A DNA stretch of 26,613 nucleotides. Origin: Chloroflexi bacterium UBA6077 (GTDB lineage: Bacteria; Chloroflexota; UBA6077). Below, one piece after another: positions 1 through 7,364 of the stretch (within the stretch, counting starts at the first letter, position 1; each line of letters begins with the position of its first letter). The translations under genes and the position numbers were made by a program. The notes under the pieces were generated by a model. It was given only the letters and a program-made list of their open reading frames with translations. It was not told where the DNA came from and ran no database searches. Location of the stretch: the NCBI GenBank assembly GCA_002436065.1, contig DIXP01000086.1, forward strand, positions 1-26,613, given 5' to 3'.

Positions 1-152
1 CTTCCCTCGCCTAGCCAGCACTACCAACTGTCAACTGTAATCCAGTAACCACGGTTCGCCCTTGTGCTGTCAGGATAGGTTGAGGGACAATTACCGTAGT
101 GGCCATCGTCACATGACCCGCAAACCACGGTGCGAGGAGGAAAGGTAGCGTA

Positions 153-1271
153 ATGGTCGATCGAGCCCGAGTCGCTGTATTGAGGACACAACCAGACACA
201 GTGCTGGAGGACTACCAGCGGCTGATGGATCTGGCCGGCTGCCGCGATGCCCTGGACCCATCCCGGACCACCATCCTAAAGGACAACATCTCCTGGCACT
301 TCCCCTTCCCTGGGGCCAACACCACCCCCTGGCAGATGGAGGGGACAATCCTGGGCCTCCGCGCGGCGGGCTGCGTGGACCAGGTGTGCGTGCAGAACAA
401 GACCGTAGTCACCGACGCCTTCAAGGGCGAGGATCTGAACAACTACCTGCCCATCTTCCACCGCTACTCGATACCGGTCCTCTACAACTTCCGCGAGGGG
501 GACATGAAGTGGATCGAGTACAAGCCTAAGGCAAAGATGCTGGTTCTGGACAAGATCTTCCCCGAGGGGATTCGCATCCCCGACTACTTCTTTGGCAAGA
601 ATATCGTCCATCTACCGACGACCAAGTGCCACATCTACACCACGACCACTGGGGCGATGAAGAACGCCTTCGGCGGCCTGCTGAACACCAAACGACACTA
701 CACCCACAGTTGGATCCACGAGACCCTGGTTGATCTGCTGGCTATCCAGAAGGAGATCCATTCCGGCGTGTTCGCTGTGATGGACGGCACCACAGCGGGC
801 AACGGCCCGGGCCCCCGCACCATGTACCCCGAAATCAAGAATGTGATCCTGGCCTCGGCGGACCAGGTGGCCATCGACGCCGTGGCAGCCAAGATGATGG
901 GTTTCGACCCCATGAGTCTCAAGTACATCCGGTTGGCCCACGAAGCCGGCCTGGGGGTGGGGACCCCGAGGGAGATCGAGATGGTGGGGGACGACGTCAG
1001 CGGCGAGTCCTGGGGCTTCCGTGTTGGGGACAACGGCGCCAGCCGGATAGGGGACCTCCTCTGGTTCAGCCCTCTGAAGGCAATCCAGAACTTCTTCTTC
1101 CGGACTCCCCTGGTGAACATCTTCATCATGGGATCGGAGGTCTACCACGACTACTACCGCTGGCCGGCCAGGGACCGTCGCGTCTTCGAGCGATGGCTGG
1201 TGGACACCCCCTGGGGCCAACTGTTCCAGGAGTACGCCCGCTCCGGCGCCCTCAGTCCAGAGACGGCATAG
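153..1271 (+). CDS. DUF362 domain-containing protein
   Basis: A 372-residue soluble protein of the DUF362 family, whose biochemical role is mostly unknown. Some members carry ferredoxin domains, but this one shows no CxxCxxC iron-sulfur motif. Family-like features are the early segment around residues 40-70 (KDNISWHFPFPGANTTPW), the central TTTTGAMKNAFGGLL stretch near residues 165-180, and the DGTTAGNGPGPRT segment near 212-225. The last is the glycine-rich turn typical of DUF362, and it is followed by a VAIDAVAAKMMGF helix. The ATG is preceded by a purine-rich stretch (AGGAGG at about 134-139 and AAAGG just after), so the start looks sound. It reads in the same direction as the MFS gene downstream but about 190 bases separate them, so they need not be one transcript. 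DUF362 is distantly related to the LarA-like fold encoded later in the window. Family assignment is firm; function is unknown. Confidence 0.85.
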   Translation: MVDRARVAVLRTQPDTVLEDYQRLMDLAGCRDALDPSRTTILKDNISWHFPFPGANTTPWQMEGTILGLRAAGCVDQVCVQNKTVVTDAFKGEDLNNYLPIFHRYSIPVLYNFREGDMKWIEYKPKAKMLVLDKIFPEGIRIPDYFFGKNIVHLPTTKCHIYTTTTGAMKNAFGGLLNTKRHYTHSWIHETLVDLLAIQKEIHSGVFAVMDGTTAGNGPGPRTMYPEIKNVILASADQVAIDAVAAKMMGFDPMSLKYIRLAHEAGLGVGTPREIEMVGDDVSGESWGFRVGDNGASRIGDLLWFSPLKAIQNFFFRTPLVNIFIMGSEVYHDYYRWPARDRRVFERWLVDTPWGQLFQEYARSGALSPETA

Positions 1272-1413
1272 CCGCGGACAGGACAGATAGATAAGACGGG
1301 AATGCTCAGAGTCGCCCTTCTCTGCGGCGCGGCGTTGAGTCGACTTCCCCCCCCTTTCGACCCAGCCAACGGTGACTGCCTATGAATCCTTCATTAATGA
1401 GCAGTGAACCCTC

Positions 1414-1419
1414 TATAAT
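1414..1419 (+). promoter_or_regulatory. Probable -10 box of the first MFS gene
   Basis: A perfect TATAAT lies 42 bases before the ATG at 1462, in the 190-base gap after the DUF362 gene. No convincing -35 hexamer is seen 16-18 bases upstream (the area reads TTCATTAATGA), so this is a -10-only call. Confidence 0.45.
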
Positions 1420-1461
1420 AATGCCGCTGGTCTACTCATCCCCCATCTGAGGTCATCCGCC

Positions 1462-2754
1462 ATGCCGTATTCGAGAGCTTTCTTGTCCTTCTGGGCCTCC
1501 AGGGAGATCGCGGCCCTGGGCAATGGGATCCTCTTCGTGGCGCTCCTGGCCTGGACTTACAACACCGAGGAAAAGGCCATCGTCGTCAGCATCGCGATGG
1601 TGGCGTTGCTGCTCCCACCATTTCTCCTGAGCCCCCTGGCGAACCATCTGGTCCAAGGTCCCAGATCGTACCCGGTTGCCATCCTCGCGCGGATAGCTAC
1701 CATCGCGGCCCTCTGGCCACTCCTAAACGCCGCCTCCGCGAAGGACCAGTGGCTTGTGCTGGCGGCGGTGTTCGCCGCGGCTATCCCCATCACCTTCCTA
1801 CGTACGTCCAACAGGTCACTGGCGAGATCGCTGGTGGAGAGGGAGCGGAGGAACACCGCCAAGCAAACCCTGGCGGATAGCAGGCTGCTAACGCTCATCG
1901 TCGCCCCAGCCGCGGCGGCGGTCATCTACGACATGAGGGATTTCTCGCTGTCTGCATTACCAGCGTGCGCTGCTGTAGCCATAGGGGCACTCGCCCTCTC
2001 CACCCTGCTGATGCTGCTGGCTCGGCCGTCCCATTGGGACATCGACACTGCCGAGAAGCCCTCACTCGCGGCAGAGTTGGCTCTCCTCCAGCAGGGGATG
2101 CTCACCCTATGGCAGCGTCCTCTCCTGAGAAGCATGGCCGCCCTCCAGCTGTCTGCCACGCTGCTGGCAGGCGGTCTGGCCGTGGTCCAGGTGGCCCTCA
2201 TGATATGGGGCGCCTTCACTTCCGCCGAGAATGTGGGTTTCGTCCTCGCCGCCCAGGCGCTCGGGATAGCAGCGGTCGCTGTGGGTCGCCGCTTCCTCCG
2301 AAGCGAGTTGCCGGCCAACGGCGCCATCGCGGCGGGGCTCGGCCTTATCTCCGCGGGCATCTTCGGTCTCCCCGTCTCCGACGGTCTCAGGATCGCAGTC
2401 CCCTGCGGCTTCATGATCGGCCTCGGCCTCGGCCTGTCGGGGTCCACCTTCAGGACATTTGCCCAGACTCTCGCGCCTGTCGGCAAGGAACACGCCGTGC
2501 GCGCCGCCCTCGCCATGGCCATGGAAGCCATGGCCATCCTCTCCGCCATACTGCTGGGTCCCCTCACCGATGGTCTGAGCACCCGATACGCAGCTTCCCT
2601 CCTCTCCGTGCTGGCTGCCCTGCTCGCCCTGTACAGCTTCGGCGCCGCGCCCAATCCAGACGCCATGCAGACCGAGGGAGAAGTAGCTCACACGACGTCC
2701 GATACATTGTATGATGTTGGGGTCGACGTGCCTGCTGCAACTCCAGCGAGGTAA
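1462..2754 (+). CDS. MFS transporter, probable drug or metabolite exporter
   Basis: A 430-residue integral membrane protein of the major facilitator superfamily, with about 12 hydrophobic segments between residues 10 and 395 and a short polar C-terminal tail. The overall pattern resembles the MFS_3/EntS-like exporter group: an N-terminal FWASREIAALGNGILFVALL segment, a cytoplasmic loop near residues 115-135 rich in Arg/Glu (RSLARSLVERERRNTAKQT), and glycine-rich helices in the C-terminal half (MIGLGLGLSGSTF). The start is supported by TGAGGT about 8 bases before the ATG and by the TATAAT box upstream. The substrate cannot be deduced. The C-terminal 30 residues are low complexity and may be non-essential. 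A weak GC hairpin follows the gene. Confidence 0.8.
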   Translation: MPYSRAFLSFWASREIAALGNGILFVALLAWTYNTEEKAIVVSIAMVALLLPPFLLSPLANHLVQGPRSYPVAILARIATIAALWPLLNAASAKDQWLVLAAVFAAAIPITFLRTSNRSLARSLVERERRNTAKQTLADSRLLTLIVAPAAAAVIYDMRDFSLSALPACAAVAIGALALSTLLMLLARPSHWDIDTAEKPSLAAELALLQQGMLTLWQRPLLRSMAALQLSATLLAGGLAVVQVALMIWGAFTSAENVGFVLAAQALGIAAVAVGRRFLRSELPANGAIAAGLGLISAGIFGLPVSDGLRIAVPCGFMIGLGLGLSGSTFRTFAQTLAPVGKEHAVRAALAMAMEAMAILSAILLGPLTDGLSTRYAASLLSVLAALLALYSFGAAPNPDAMQTEGEVAHTTSDTLYDVGVDVPAATPAR

Positions 2755-2766
2755 CAGGAGGGAGCA

Positions 2767-2789
2767 GGACCCCGCAGCCTTGCGGGTCC
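2767..2789 (+). terminator. Weak GC hairpin after the first MFS gene
   Basis: CCCGCA pairs with TGCGGG across a GCCT loop, extended by GGA/TCC across a single bulged C. There is no T-tract, and the rubrerythrin Shine-Dalgarno begins only about 20 bases downstream. It could therefore be a processing or attenuating hairpin rather than a true terminator. Confidence 0.3.
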
Positions 2790-2820
2790 GGCCAAGAACG
2801 ATTCTGGGAGGACGACTGCC

Positions 2821-3324
2821 ATGAAGAAGATGACCGAAGACAACATGAAAGCGGCCTTCGCCGGCGAGAGCCAGGCCCACGTGAAATACATGCTGTTCGC
2901 CGAGAAGGCGGAAAAGGATGGCCTGGCCAACGTCGGCAGGCTATTCCGCGCCGCATCCTACGCCGAGCAAGTACACGCCTCCAGGCATCTGCGCACCCTG
3001 CTGGGGGTGGGTCGCACCGCCGACAACCTGGCCGCGGCCATCGCAGGCGAGACCTACGAGTTCGAGAGCATGTATCCTGCCTTCGAGTCGGTGGCCAAGT
3101 TGGAGGGCGAGCCCGGCGCGACCAAGGCCATCCAGTACGCGATGGAGGCTGAGAAGGTGCACGCCCAGCTGTACAGCAGGGCCAAGGATGCCGTGACCGT
3201 TGGTCGCGATACGGAGATGGGACCGGTAGTGGTGTGCGATATCTGCGGCTACACCGCCGAGGGCGAGGCTCCGGACAAGTGCCCACTCTGTGGAGCCCCA
3301 AAAGAGCGCTTCAGCACGTTCTAG
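2821..3324 (+). CDS. Rubrerythrin
   Basis: A 167-residue rubrerythrin: an N-terminal ferritin-like diiron four-helix domain (residues ~1-130) plus a C-terminal rubredoxin-like domain (~135-167). The diiron domain shows the paired helices with Glu and His ligands (AGESQAH near 14-20, SYAEQVHASRH near 46-56, GETYEFESMYPAF near 75-88, EAEKVHAQLY near 109-118). The rubredoxin-like domain has two CxxC pairs, VCDICG and CPLCG, ending in the familiar GAPKERF motif. Rubrerythrins reduce hydrogen peroxide in the cytoplasm of anaerobes and microaerophiles, taking electrons through the FeS4 site. Length is slightly short for classical rubrerythrins (~190 residues) but both domains are complete. A GGGAGGAC ribosome site sits about 8 bases before the ATG. 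It suggests exposure to low oxygen rather than a strictly aerobic life. Confidence 0.93.
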   Translation: MKKMTEDNMKAAFAGESQAHVKYMLFAEKAEKDGLANVGRLFRAASYAEQVHASRHLRTLLGVGRTADNLAAAIAGETYEFESMYPAFESVAKLEGEPGATKAIQYAMEAEKVHAQLYSRAKDAVTVGRDTEMGPVVVCDICGYTAEGEAPDKCPLCGAPKERFSTF

Positions 3325-3462
3325 TACCCCGCCCCACCAAACCGCGACTCCACGCTCGCCACTGTCGCGCGCCCTGGACCTGCTTTCCGCAAGCGCAGCT
3401 TTTCGCGCGGTCTGCTTCCTGCAGGTAGCTAGAGGGCAACCACAGTCGCGGGAGAGACAGAG

Positions 3463-4341
3463 ATGCTGCTCGGCCTCGACCACGCCATCATCGCGGTACG
3501 GGACCTCACCGAGGCCTCGACCCAGATGGAGCGAGCCCTGGGGCTCCGCTTCTCGCCCGGGGGCGAGCACCCGGAATGGGGAACCCAAAACGCCGTGGCG
3601 CGCCTGGGCACCGACTACCTGGAACTAATCTCGGTACACCAGCCTGATACCGCCAGATCCAACGAGCGAGGGCGAATCCTCTTGGACTACCTCAGGGACC
3701 ATGAGAGCGGACCCCTTGGCTTCGCCCTTACCTCCGATGACCTCACCAGGGATACGGTCGAGGCACGGAACAGGGGCCTTGAGTTGGAGGATACATCACA
3801 AGGATACAGACGCCGCCCCGACGGCGCCGTTGTGACTTGGCAGACCGCGTCCGCACCCGATGATCCATGGGGTCGGCGCATCCCGTTTCTGATCCAGCAT
3901 GGGACCGCCATGCTGCAGAGGAGGGGCTGGGAGGCTCCCGAGTCCAACCCCCTTGCCGCCAGCGCCGTCCACTCCGCTGGTGTGCTGGTGGTCGATTTGG
4001 ACGAGACGATCGATCAGTACCGCAGTCTGCTGGGCACGCCCCCGGATAGCGTGACGAAACTCCAGGCGATGGCTGCTCGAAGCGCGATCTTCTGCGTCGA
4101 GAGCTTCCGCATTGAACTGCTTCAGACCGCTGCCCCCTCAGGGAGACCGGCGGAGAGGCCGGAGCATCAGGACGAGGGGCTATGGCAGCTCACCCTCGCG
4201 GTGGCCGACGTGGATGCATCTGTACGGTTCCTGCGGGCCCGAGGGACAGCTGTTGGGTCCCCAACAGCTCAAGGAGTAGCCTCTCTGCAGGATCCAGATC
4301 AGTCTCTGGGTGTTGCCATCAGACTGGTCCAAGGTTACTGA
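3463..4341 (+). CDS. VOC family (glyoxalase-like) two-domain protein
   Basis: A 292-residue protein built from two vicinal-oxygen-chelate modules. The first (residues ~1-145) opens with LLGLDHAIIAVRDL and contains GTDYLELISV; this is the His...Glu pattern of the glyoxalase-like PF13468-type domain. The second (~165-290) has AGVLVVDLDETIDQYRSLLG, then FRIELLQ and LAVADVDASVRFLRARG, which is the usual beta-alpha-beta pairing. Such proteins bind a divalent metal and act as dioxygenases, isomerases or lyases on small organic molecules; the substrate is unknown. GGGAGA lies about 7 bases before the ATG. The 138 bases between this gene and rubrerythrin show nothing clear beyond short GC-rich repeats. 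Fold assignment is good; reaction is open. Confidence 0.82.
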   Translation: MLLGLDHAIIAVRDLTEASTQMERALGLRFSPGGEHPEWGTQNAVARLGTDYLELISVHQPDTARSNERGRILLDYLRDHESGPLGFALTSDDLTRDTVEARNRGLELEDTSQGYRRRPDGAVVTWQTASAPDDPWGRRIPFLIQHGTAMLQRRGWEAPESNPLAASAVHSAGVLVVDLDETIDQYRSLLGTPPDSVTKLQAMAARSAIFCVESFRIELLQTAAPSGRPAERPEHQDEGLWQLTLAVADVDASVRFLRARGTAVGSPTAQGVASLQDPDQSLGVAIRLVQGY

Positions 4342-4466
4342 CATCCAGATCGTATACGCGTACCGAATGTTGAACGCCTGGCAGCCTAGCCCCATCACCC
4401 GCCTAGCCCGCCCCGGAATGCTATGATGCTGGGCGAGCGGTAATAGCCTTTCGCGTTGGGGTCGAG

Positions 4467-4496
4467 TTGTGTGCCCCTTTGCGGCAGGAGTATAGT
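4467..4496 (+). promoter_or_regulatory. Probable promoter of the intact OFA-like MFS gene
   Basis: TTGTGT (4467-4472) and TATAGT (4491-4496) are separated by 18 bases. Predicted transcription would start near 4503, upstream of the ATG at 4548 but after the more distal in-frame ATG at 4467. A similar GCGG..AGTATA..GCC block precedes the paralogous pseudogene at about 5932-5948, which supports a conserved promoter. Confidence 0.5.
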
Positions 4497-4547
4497 AGCC
4501 ACAATACTCATGGTGCCGCGTCCCCGCTGCACCCCCCTGAGGCCGGC

Positions 4548-5867
4548 ATGTCCGTCACCACTGCGCACGGCTGGCGCACTAAGCTCCCATTCTTCTACGG
4601 TTGGGTCGTGGTCGCCTCGACCTTCGTCACCATGGCCCTCTCCTGGGGAGTACATTACTCATTCTCCGTCTTCTACGTGGCGCTGCTGGAGCAGTTCAAT
4701 TGGGGCCGAGCCGCCACAGCCGGAGTGTTTTCCACCTTTGTCCTGTTCAGCTCCATCACCGGGGTAGGAGCGGGCGTGCTGGTAGACAGGTTCGGCCCGA
4801 CCAGGATTGTGCCGGCCGGTGGGCTCTTGCTGGCAGTAGGGCTCTTGGCAACCAGCCAGCTCTCGGAACTGTGGCAATTCTACCTCTGCTTCGGAGTCCT
4901 GTGCGGCTCCGCCATGGCCATCTCGGGATGGGTGCCTGGCGTAGCCCTGGTGAGCCGTTGGTTTCAGAGGAAGCGAGGACTCGCCATCGGCGTCGCCTCG
5001 GCCGGTGTGGGGCTGGGAACGGTGCTGATGGTGCCTCTCAGCCAGTACCTGATCTCTGGCTTCGGGTGGCAATGGGCCTACCTGGCGCTTGCAGGCATCA
5101 TCCTGCTGGGGATCGCTCCTCAATCGACGGTCTTCCAGGTTGGCCGACCGGAGGAGTTGGGGCTGAAGCCCGATGGGGTCCAGCAGGTCAGCGAGGCTTC
5201 CAAGCGAGCCCCAGGCCGTAGGCTGGTGGTAGTGGACCAGGCCTGGGCCTCTCACCCATGGACACTCGGCTCCGCCATCACGACCTCGCGCTTCTGGCTG
5301 CTCACCCTTTCCCTGATCCTATCCGCCTTCACCAACCAGATGTTGTGGGCTCACCAGGCAGCCTTCCTGGTAGACGCCGGCTACGAGAAGATGCTGGCGG
5401 CTTCCACGGTGGGCATGGCGGGGCTGGTGAGCATAGCGCTGAAGATCCTGTGGGGAGAGGCCGGAGACCGGATCGGGAGGGAGCGGACCTTCACCCTTGG
5501 AGCCGGTTGCGTCCTGCTATCGATCCTGCTGCTGATGCTCACGGCAAGGGTTCACACCGTCTGGCTGGTTATCCTCTTCGCCGCGGCCTTCGGGACGGGA
5601 TACGCCGTGAACCCGCCCCTGTTGTCGGCAGCGGCGGCGGATATCTTCGCGGGGAAGAACTTCGGGGCCATCTACGGGGCGGTATGGCTGGGGCAGGGGA
5701 TCGGCGGTGCCGTTGGAGCCTGGGCAGCCGGAAGCCTGTTCGATTCCACGGGATCCTACACAGCGGCCCTGCTGGCAGCCGCCCTCAGCACCATCGCCGG
5801 CGTCCTCTGCATGTGGCTGGCCGCTCCACGGCAGGTAAGGCGGATGGCGAAGAGTACTGAGTGCTGA
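4548..5867 (+). CDS. MFS transporter, OFA/monocarboxylate-like
   Basis: A 439-residue membrane protein with 12 predicted helices. It starts with KLPFFYGWVVVAS and HYSFSVFYVALLEQF, sequences typical of the oxalate/formate and monocarboxylate-porter-like MFS branch. The inter-helix motif-A equivalent is GVLVDRFGPTRIV (residues ~95-110). A central charged loop is seen near residues 205-235, and the C-terminal half holds LLSAAAADIFAGKNFGAIYG, another hallmark of this branch. I chose the ATG at 4548 rather than the in-frame ATG at 4467 because TGAGG lies 5 bases upstream, the promoter-like boxes lie between the two, and homology to the downstream paralogue begins only after 4548. It probably imports or exports a carboxylate. 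It was tandem-duplicated; the second copy is broken. Confidence 0.8.
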   Translation: MSVTTAHGWRTKLPFFYGWVVVASTFVTMALSWGVHYSFSVFYVALLEQFNWGRAATAGVFSTFVLFSSITGVGAGVLVDRFGPTRIVPAGGLLLAVGLLATSQLSELWQFYLCFGVLCGSAMAISGWVPGVALVSRWFQRKRGLAIGVASAGVGLGTVLMVPLSQYLISGFGWQWAYLALAGIILLGIAPQSTVFQVGRPEELGLKPDGVQQVSEASKRAPGRRLVVVDQAWASHPWTLGSAITTSRFWLLTLSLILSAFTNQMLWAHQAAFLVDAGYEKMLAASTVGMAGLVSIALKILWGEAGDRIGRERTFTLGAGCVLLSILLLMLTARVHTVWLVILFAAAFGTGYAVNPPLLSAAAADIFAGKNFGAIYGAVWLGQGIGGAVGAWAAGSLFDSTGSYTAALLAAALSTIAGVLCMWLAAPRQVRRMAKSTEC

Positions 5868-5915
5868 GCGCCAAGTGCTGGACCCCATCCCCCCGGCCCA
5901 CTCCCCCCATTCGGC

Positions 5916-5944
5916 TTGCTCCCATCGGCGTGCGGGAGTATATT
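5916..5944 (+). promoter_or_regulatory. Promoter-like boxes before the MFS pseudogene
   Basis: TTGCTC (5916-5921) and TATATT (5939-5944) with a 17-base spacer. The surrounding GCGGGAGTATATTTGCCC resembles the block before the intact paralogue, consistent with duplication of gene plus promoter. Confidence 0.4.
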
Positions 5945-5976
5945 TGCCCTGCTCAACCCTCTATTGGCAGGTAGAG

Positions 5977-6550
5977 TTGCACGCTCAATCGTCATCGCTC
6001 CCCGGCTCAAAGCTCCAAAAGACCAGCTGGCGCCATAGGCTGCCCTTCTTCTATGGATGGATGGTACTGGCATCGGCCGTCATCATCCTGGCCATCACCA
6101 ACGATGTGTATTACTCCTTCTCCGTCTTCTACGTCGCCCTGCTTGAGGAGACGAGCTGGAGCCGAGGGGAGACAGCCACGGTCTTCTCCGTCTTCGTCCT
6201 CGTGACCGCCTTTGCCGGAATCCCTGGTGGGGCGCTGATCGATCGGCTCGGGCCGTCACGGGTGGTTCCCCTCGGCGGCGGTCTTCGCCACTGGCCACGC
6301 ATCCATAGCTCCCATGGTCTCCACCAGCACCGCGGACCTCTTCGCCGGCAGGCACTTTGGAGCGATCTACGGATTCGTCTGCATCGGGCAGGGTCTCGGT
6401 GGAGCACTAGGCGCCTGGGTGGCCGGCTATGTCTTCGACGTCACAGGCTCCTACCACGCCGCCTTCGCCCTGGCTGCGGTCTCTTTCCTCTGCAGCGTCC
6501 TCTGTCTCTGGTTGGCCGCGCCACGTTTTGTGCGGAGAGTAATGGAATAG
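5977..6550 (+). pseudogene. MFS transporter pseudogene with large internal deletion
   Basis: A broken tandem paralogue of the MFS gene just upstream. The first part (to about 6280) reads LPFFYGWMVLAS...YYSFSVFYVALLEE...GGALIDRLGPSRVVPLGG and corresponds to helices 1-3 of the intact copy. After the GGCGGCGG at about 6278-6285 the matching frame changes by one. It then continues VFATGHASIAPMVSTSTADLFAGRHFGAIYG..., which corresponds to the C-terminal ~90 residues of the intact copy, and ends at a normal stop at 6550. Compared with the intact gene about 765 bases (roughly 255 codons, helices ~3-9) are missing and the two ends are out of frame. The left end is uncertain: a TTG at 5977 is the best in-frame start and no ATG sits nearby. 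It cannot encode a working transporter. Confidence 0.85.
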
Positions 6551-6571
6551 TACTCTAGGGAGGTAACAGCA

Positions 6572-7075
6572 ATGGATGCTCAAGAGATCATTGGCACTCT
6601 CGGGCTTCGACCTCACCCAAGGGAGGGCGGCTACTTCGTCGAGACCTACCGCTCGGAAGAGGACATGAACGGGGGCGCCCTCATGGAGCAATACTCAGGC
6701 TCCAGATCGGTCTCAACTGCGATCTACTATTTACTGACACCAGACACCTACTCCGAGATGCACCGGCTCCGGAGCGACGAGCTGTTCCACTTCTACCTGG
6801 GTGACCCGGTCGACATGCTCCAGCTCTCACCTGATGGAAAGGGGACGGTGGTGAAGCTGGGCACGGACATCGCTGCCGGCATGCGCCCACAAGTAGTAGT
6901 GAGGCGCGGAATATGGCAGGGAGCACGGCTGGCCCCTGGAGGTCAATTCGCGCTATTGGGTACAACGGTCGCGCCCGGCTTCGACTACATCGATTACGAG
7001 AACGGGTTGCGCGAAGAACTCATCCGACTCTACCCGAGATTCGAGGAGATGATTTGCGCCCTTACTCGAGAATAG
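6572..7075 (+). CDS. DUF985 cupin-domain protein
   Basis: A 167-residue small cupin of the DUF985 family. The N-terminal LGLRPHPREGGYFVETYRS, the AIYYLLTPDTYSEMHRLRSDELFHFYLGDPV segment (residues ~51-80) and the later GTTVAPGFDYIDYENG (near 130-145) are the family signature. The HRLRSDELFHFY stretch supplies the His/Glu metal-site residues typical of cupins. Length matches the family, so it is complete although it sits between two gene relics. A strong ribosome site (AGGGAGGTAAC) precedes the ATG. The physiological role is unknown; DUF985 proteins are often annotated simply as cupin superfamily. The gene is followed in the same frame by two stops and then a tctA relic, so it may have been placed here by the same rearrangement. 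Confidence 0.88.
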   Translation: MDAQEIIGTLGLRPHPREGGYFVETYRSEEDMNGGALMEQYSGSRSVSTAIYYLLTPDTYSEMHRLRSDELFHFYLGDPVDMLQLSPDGKGTVVKLGTDIAAGMRPQVVVRRGIWQGARLAPGGQFALLGTTVAPGFDYIDYENGLREELIRLYPRFEEMICALTRE

Positions 7076-7081
7076 TAGAGC

Positions 7082-7219
7082 GCGCCACACCGTATCTTCT
7101 TCGAGCGACCGATCTCCATCGCATCCATGTTGCTGTGCATGGTCATCGTGACAAGGGGTCTCTGGGTCCGCTACCGCGGCAAGGAGGTGCCGGTGGCCGA
7201 CGAGGGCGGCGAGGCTTAA
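7082..7219 (+). pseudogene. Relic of the 3' end of a tctA gene
   Basis: Translating from 7082 gives APHRIFFERPIS, then a methionine at 7127, then ...TRGLWVRYRGKEVPVADE and a stop at 7217-7219. This aligns without gaps to the C-terminus of the intact TctA encoded at 12143-13651 (FFTRPIS...IIRGLWVQYRSK). About 17 of 29 residues are identical from FF to the final shared K. The alignment begins almost directly after the stop of the cupin gene; no other part of a tct system is found upstream. I read it as the remaining tail of a second, older TTT transporter removed by deletion or recombination. It is too short to work, and it has no ribosome site of its own. Confidence 0.8.
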
Positions 7220-7236
7220 GGTCTGGCACAGGCGGG

Positions 7237-7268
7237 AATGTGTACCAGTGCGTGCACTGGTACACATT
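7237..7268. promoter_or_regulatory. 15-bp-arm palindrome, probable GntR operator or terminator
   Basis: AATGTGTACCAGTGC (7237-7251) is followed by a 2-base GT spacer and its exact reverse complement (7254-7268). It sits 16 bases before the -35 box of the GntR gene, and the GTAC cores within dyad arms suit GntR/FCD-type operators. A T-rich run (CTTATTTTTT) directly follows, so it may also end transcripts entering from the cupin side. Confidence 0.65.
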
Positions 7269-7284
7269 CTTATTTTTTGCACTC

Positions 7285-7313
7285 TTGACAAAGCTCCCAC
7301 TTCTCCGTACTAT
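7285..7313 (+). promoter_or_regulatory. Strong sigma70-type promoter of the catabolic operon
   Basis: A perfect TTGACA (7285-7290), a 17-base spacer and TACTAT (7308-7313). Transcription would begin near 7320, ahead of the GTG start at 7365. It is the best promoter match in the window and probably drives the regulator and the operon behind it. Confidence 0.75.
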
Positions 7314-7364
7314 GCGGGCACGTTCTGCATTCTGAATTCACCATCCACTAGAAATGGGCCGGAC

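Noticed and set aside
1..152. Possible promoter or gene end before the DUF362 gene
   Set aside because: TTGAGG near 79 lacks a matching -10 box, and no protein-like frame reads through; nothing else is visible.
7248..7364. Longer start for the GntR gene at ATG 7248
   Set aside because: It lies inside the palindrome and before the TTGACA/TACTAT promoter, so the transcript would not contain it; the extra residues do not look like a GntR N-terminus.
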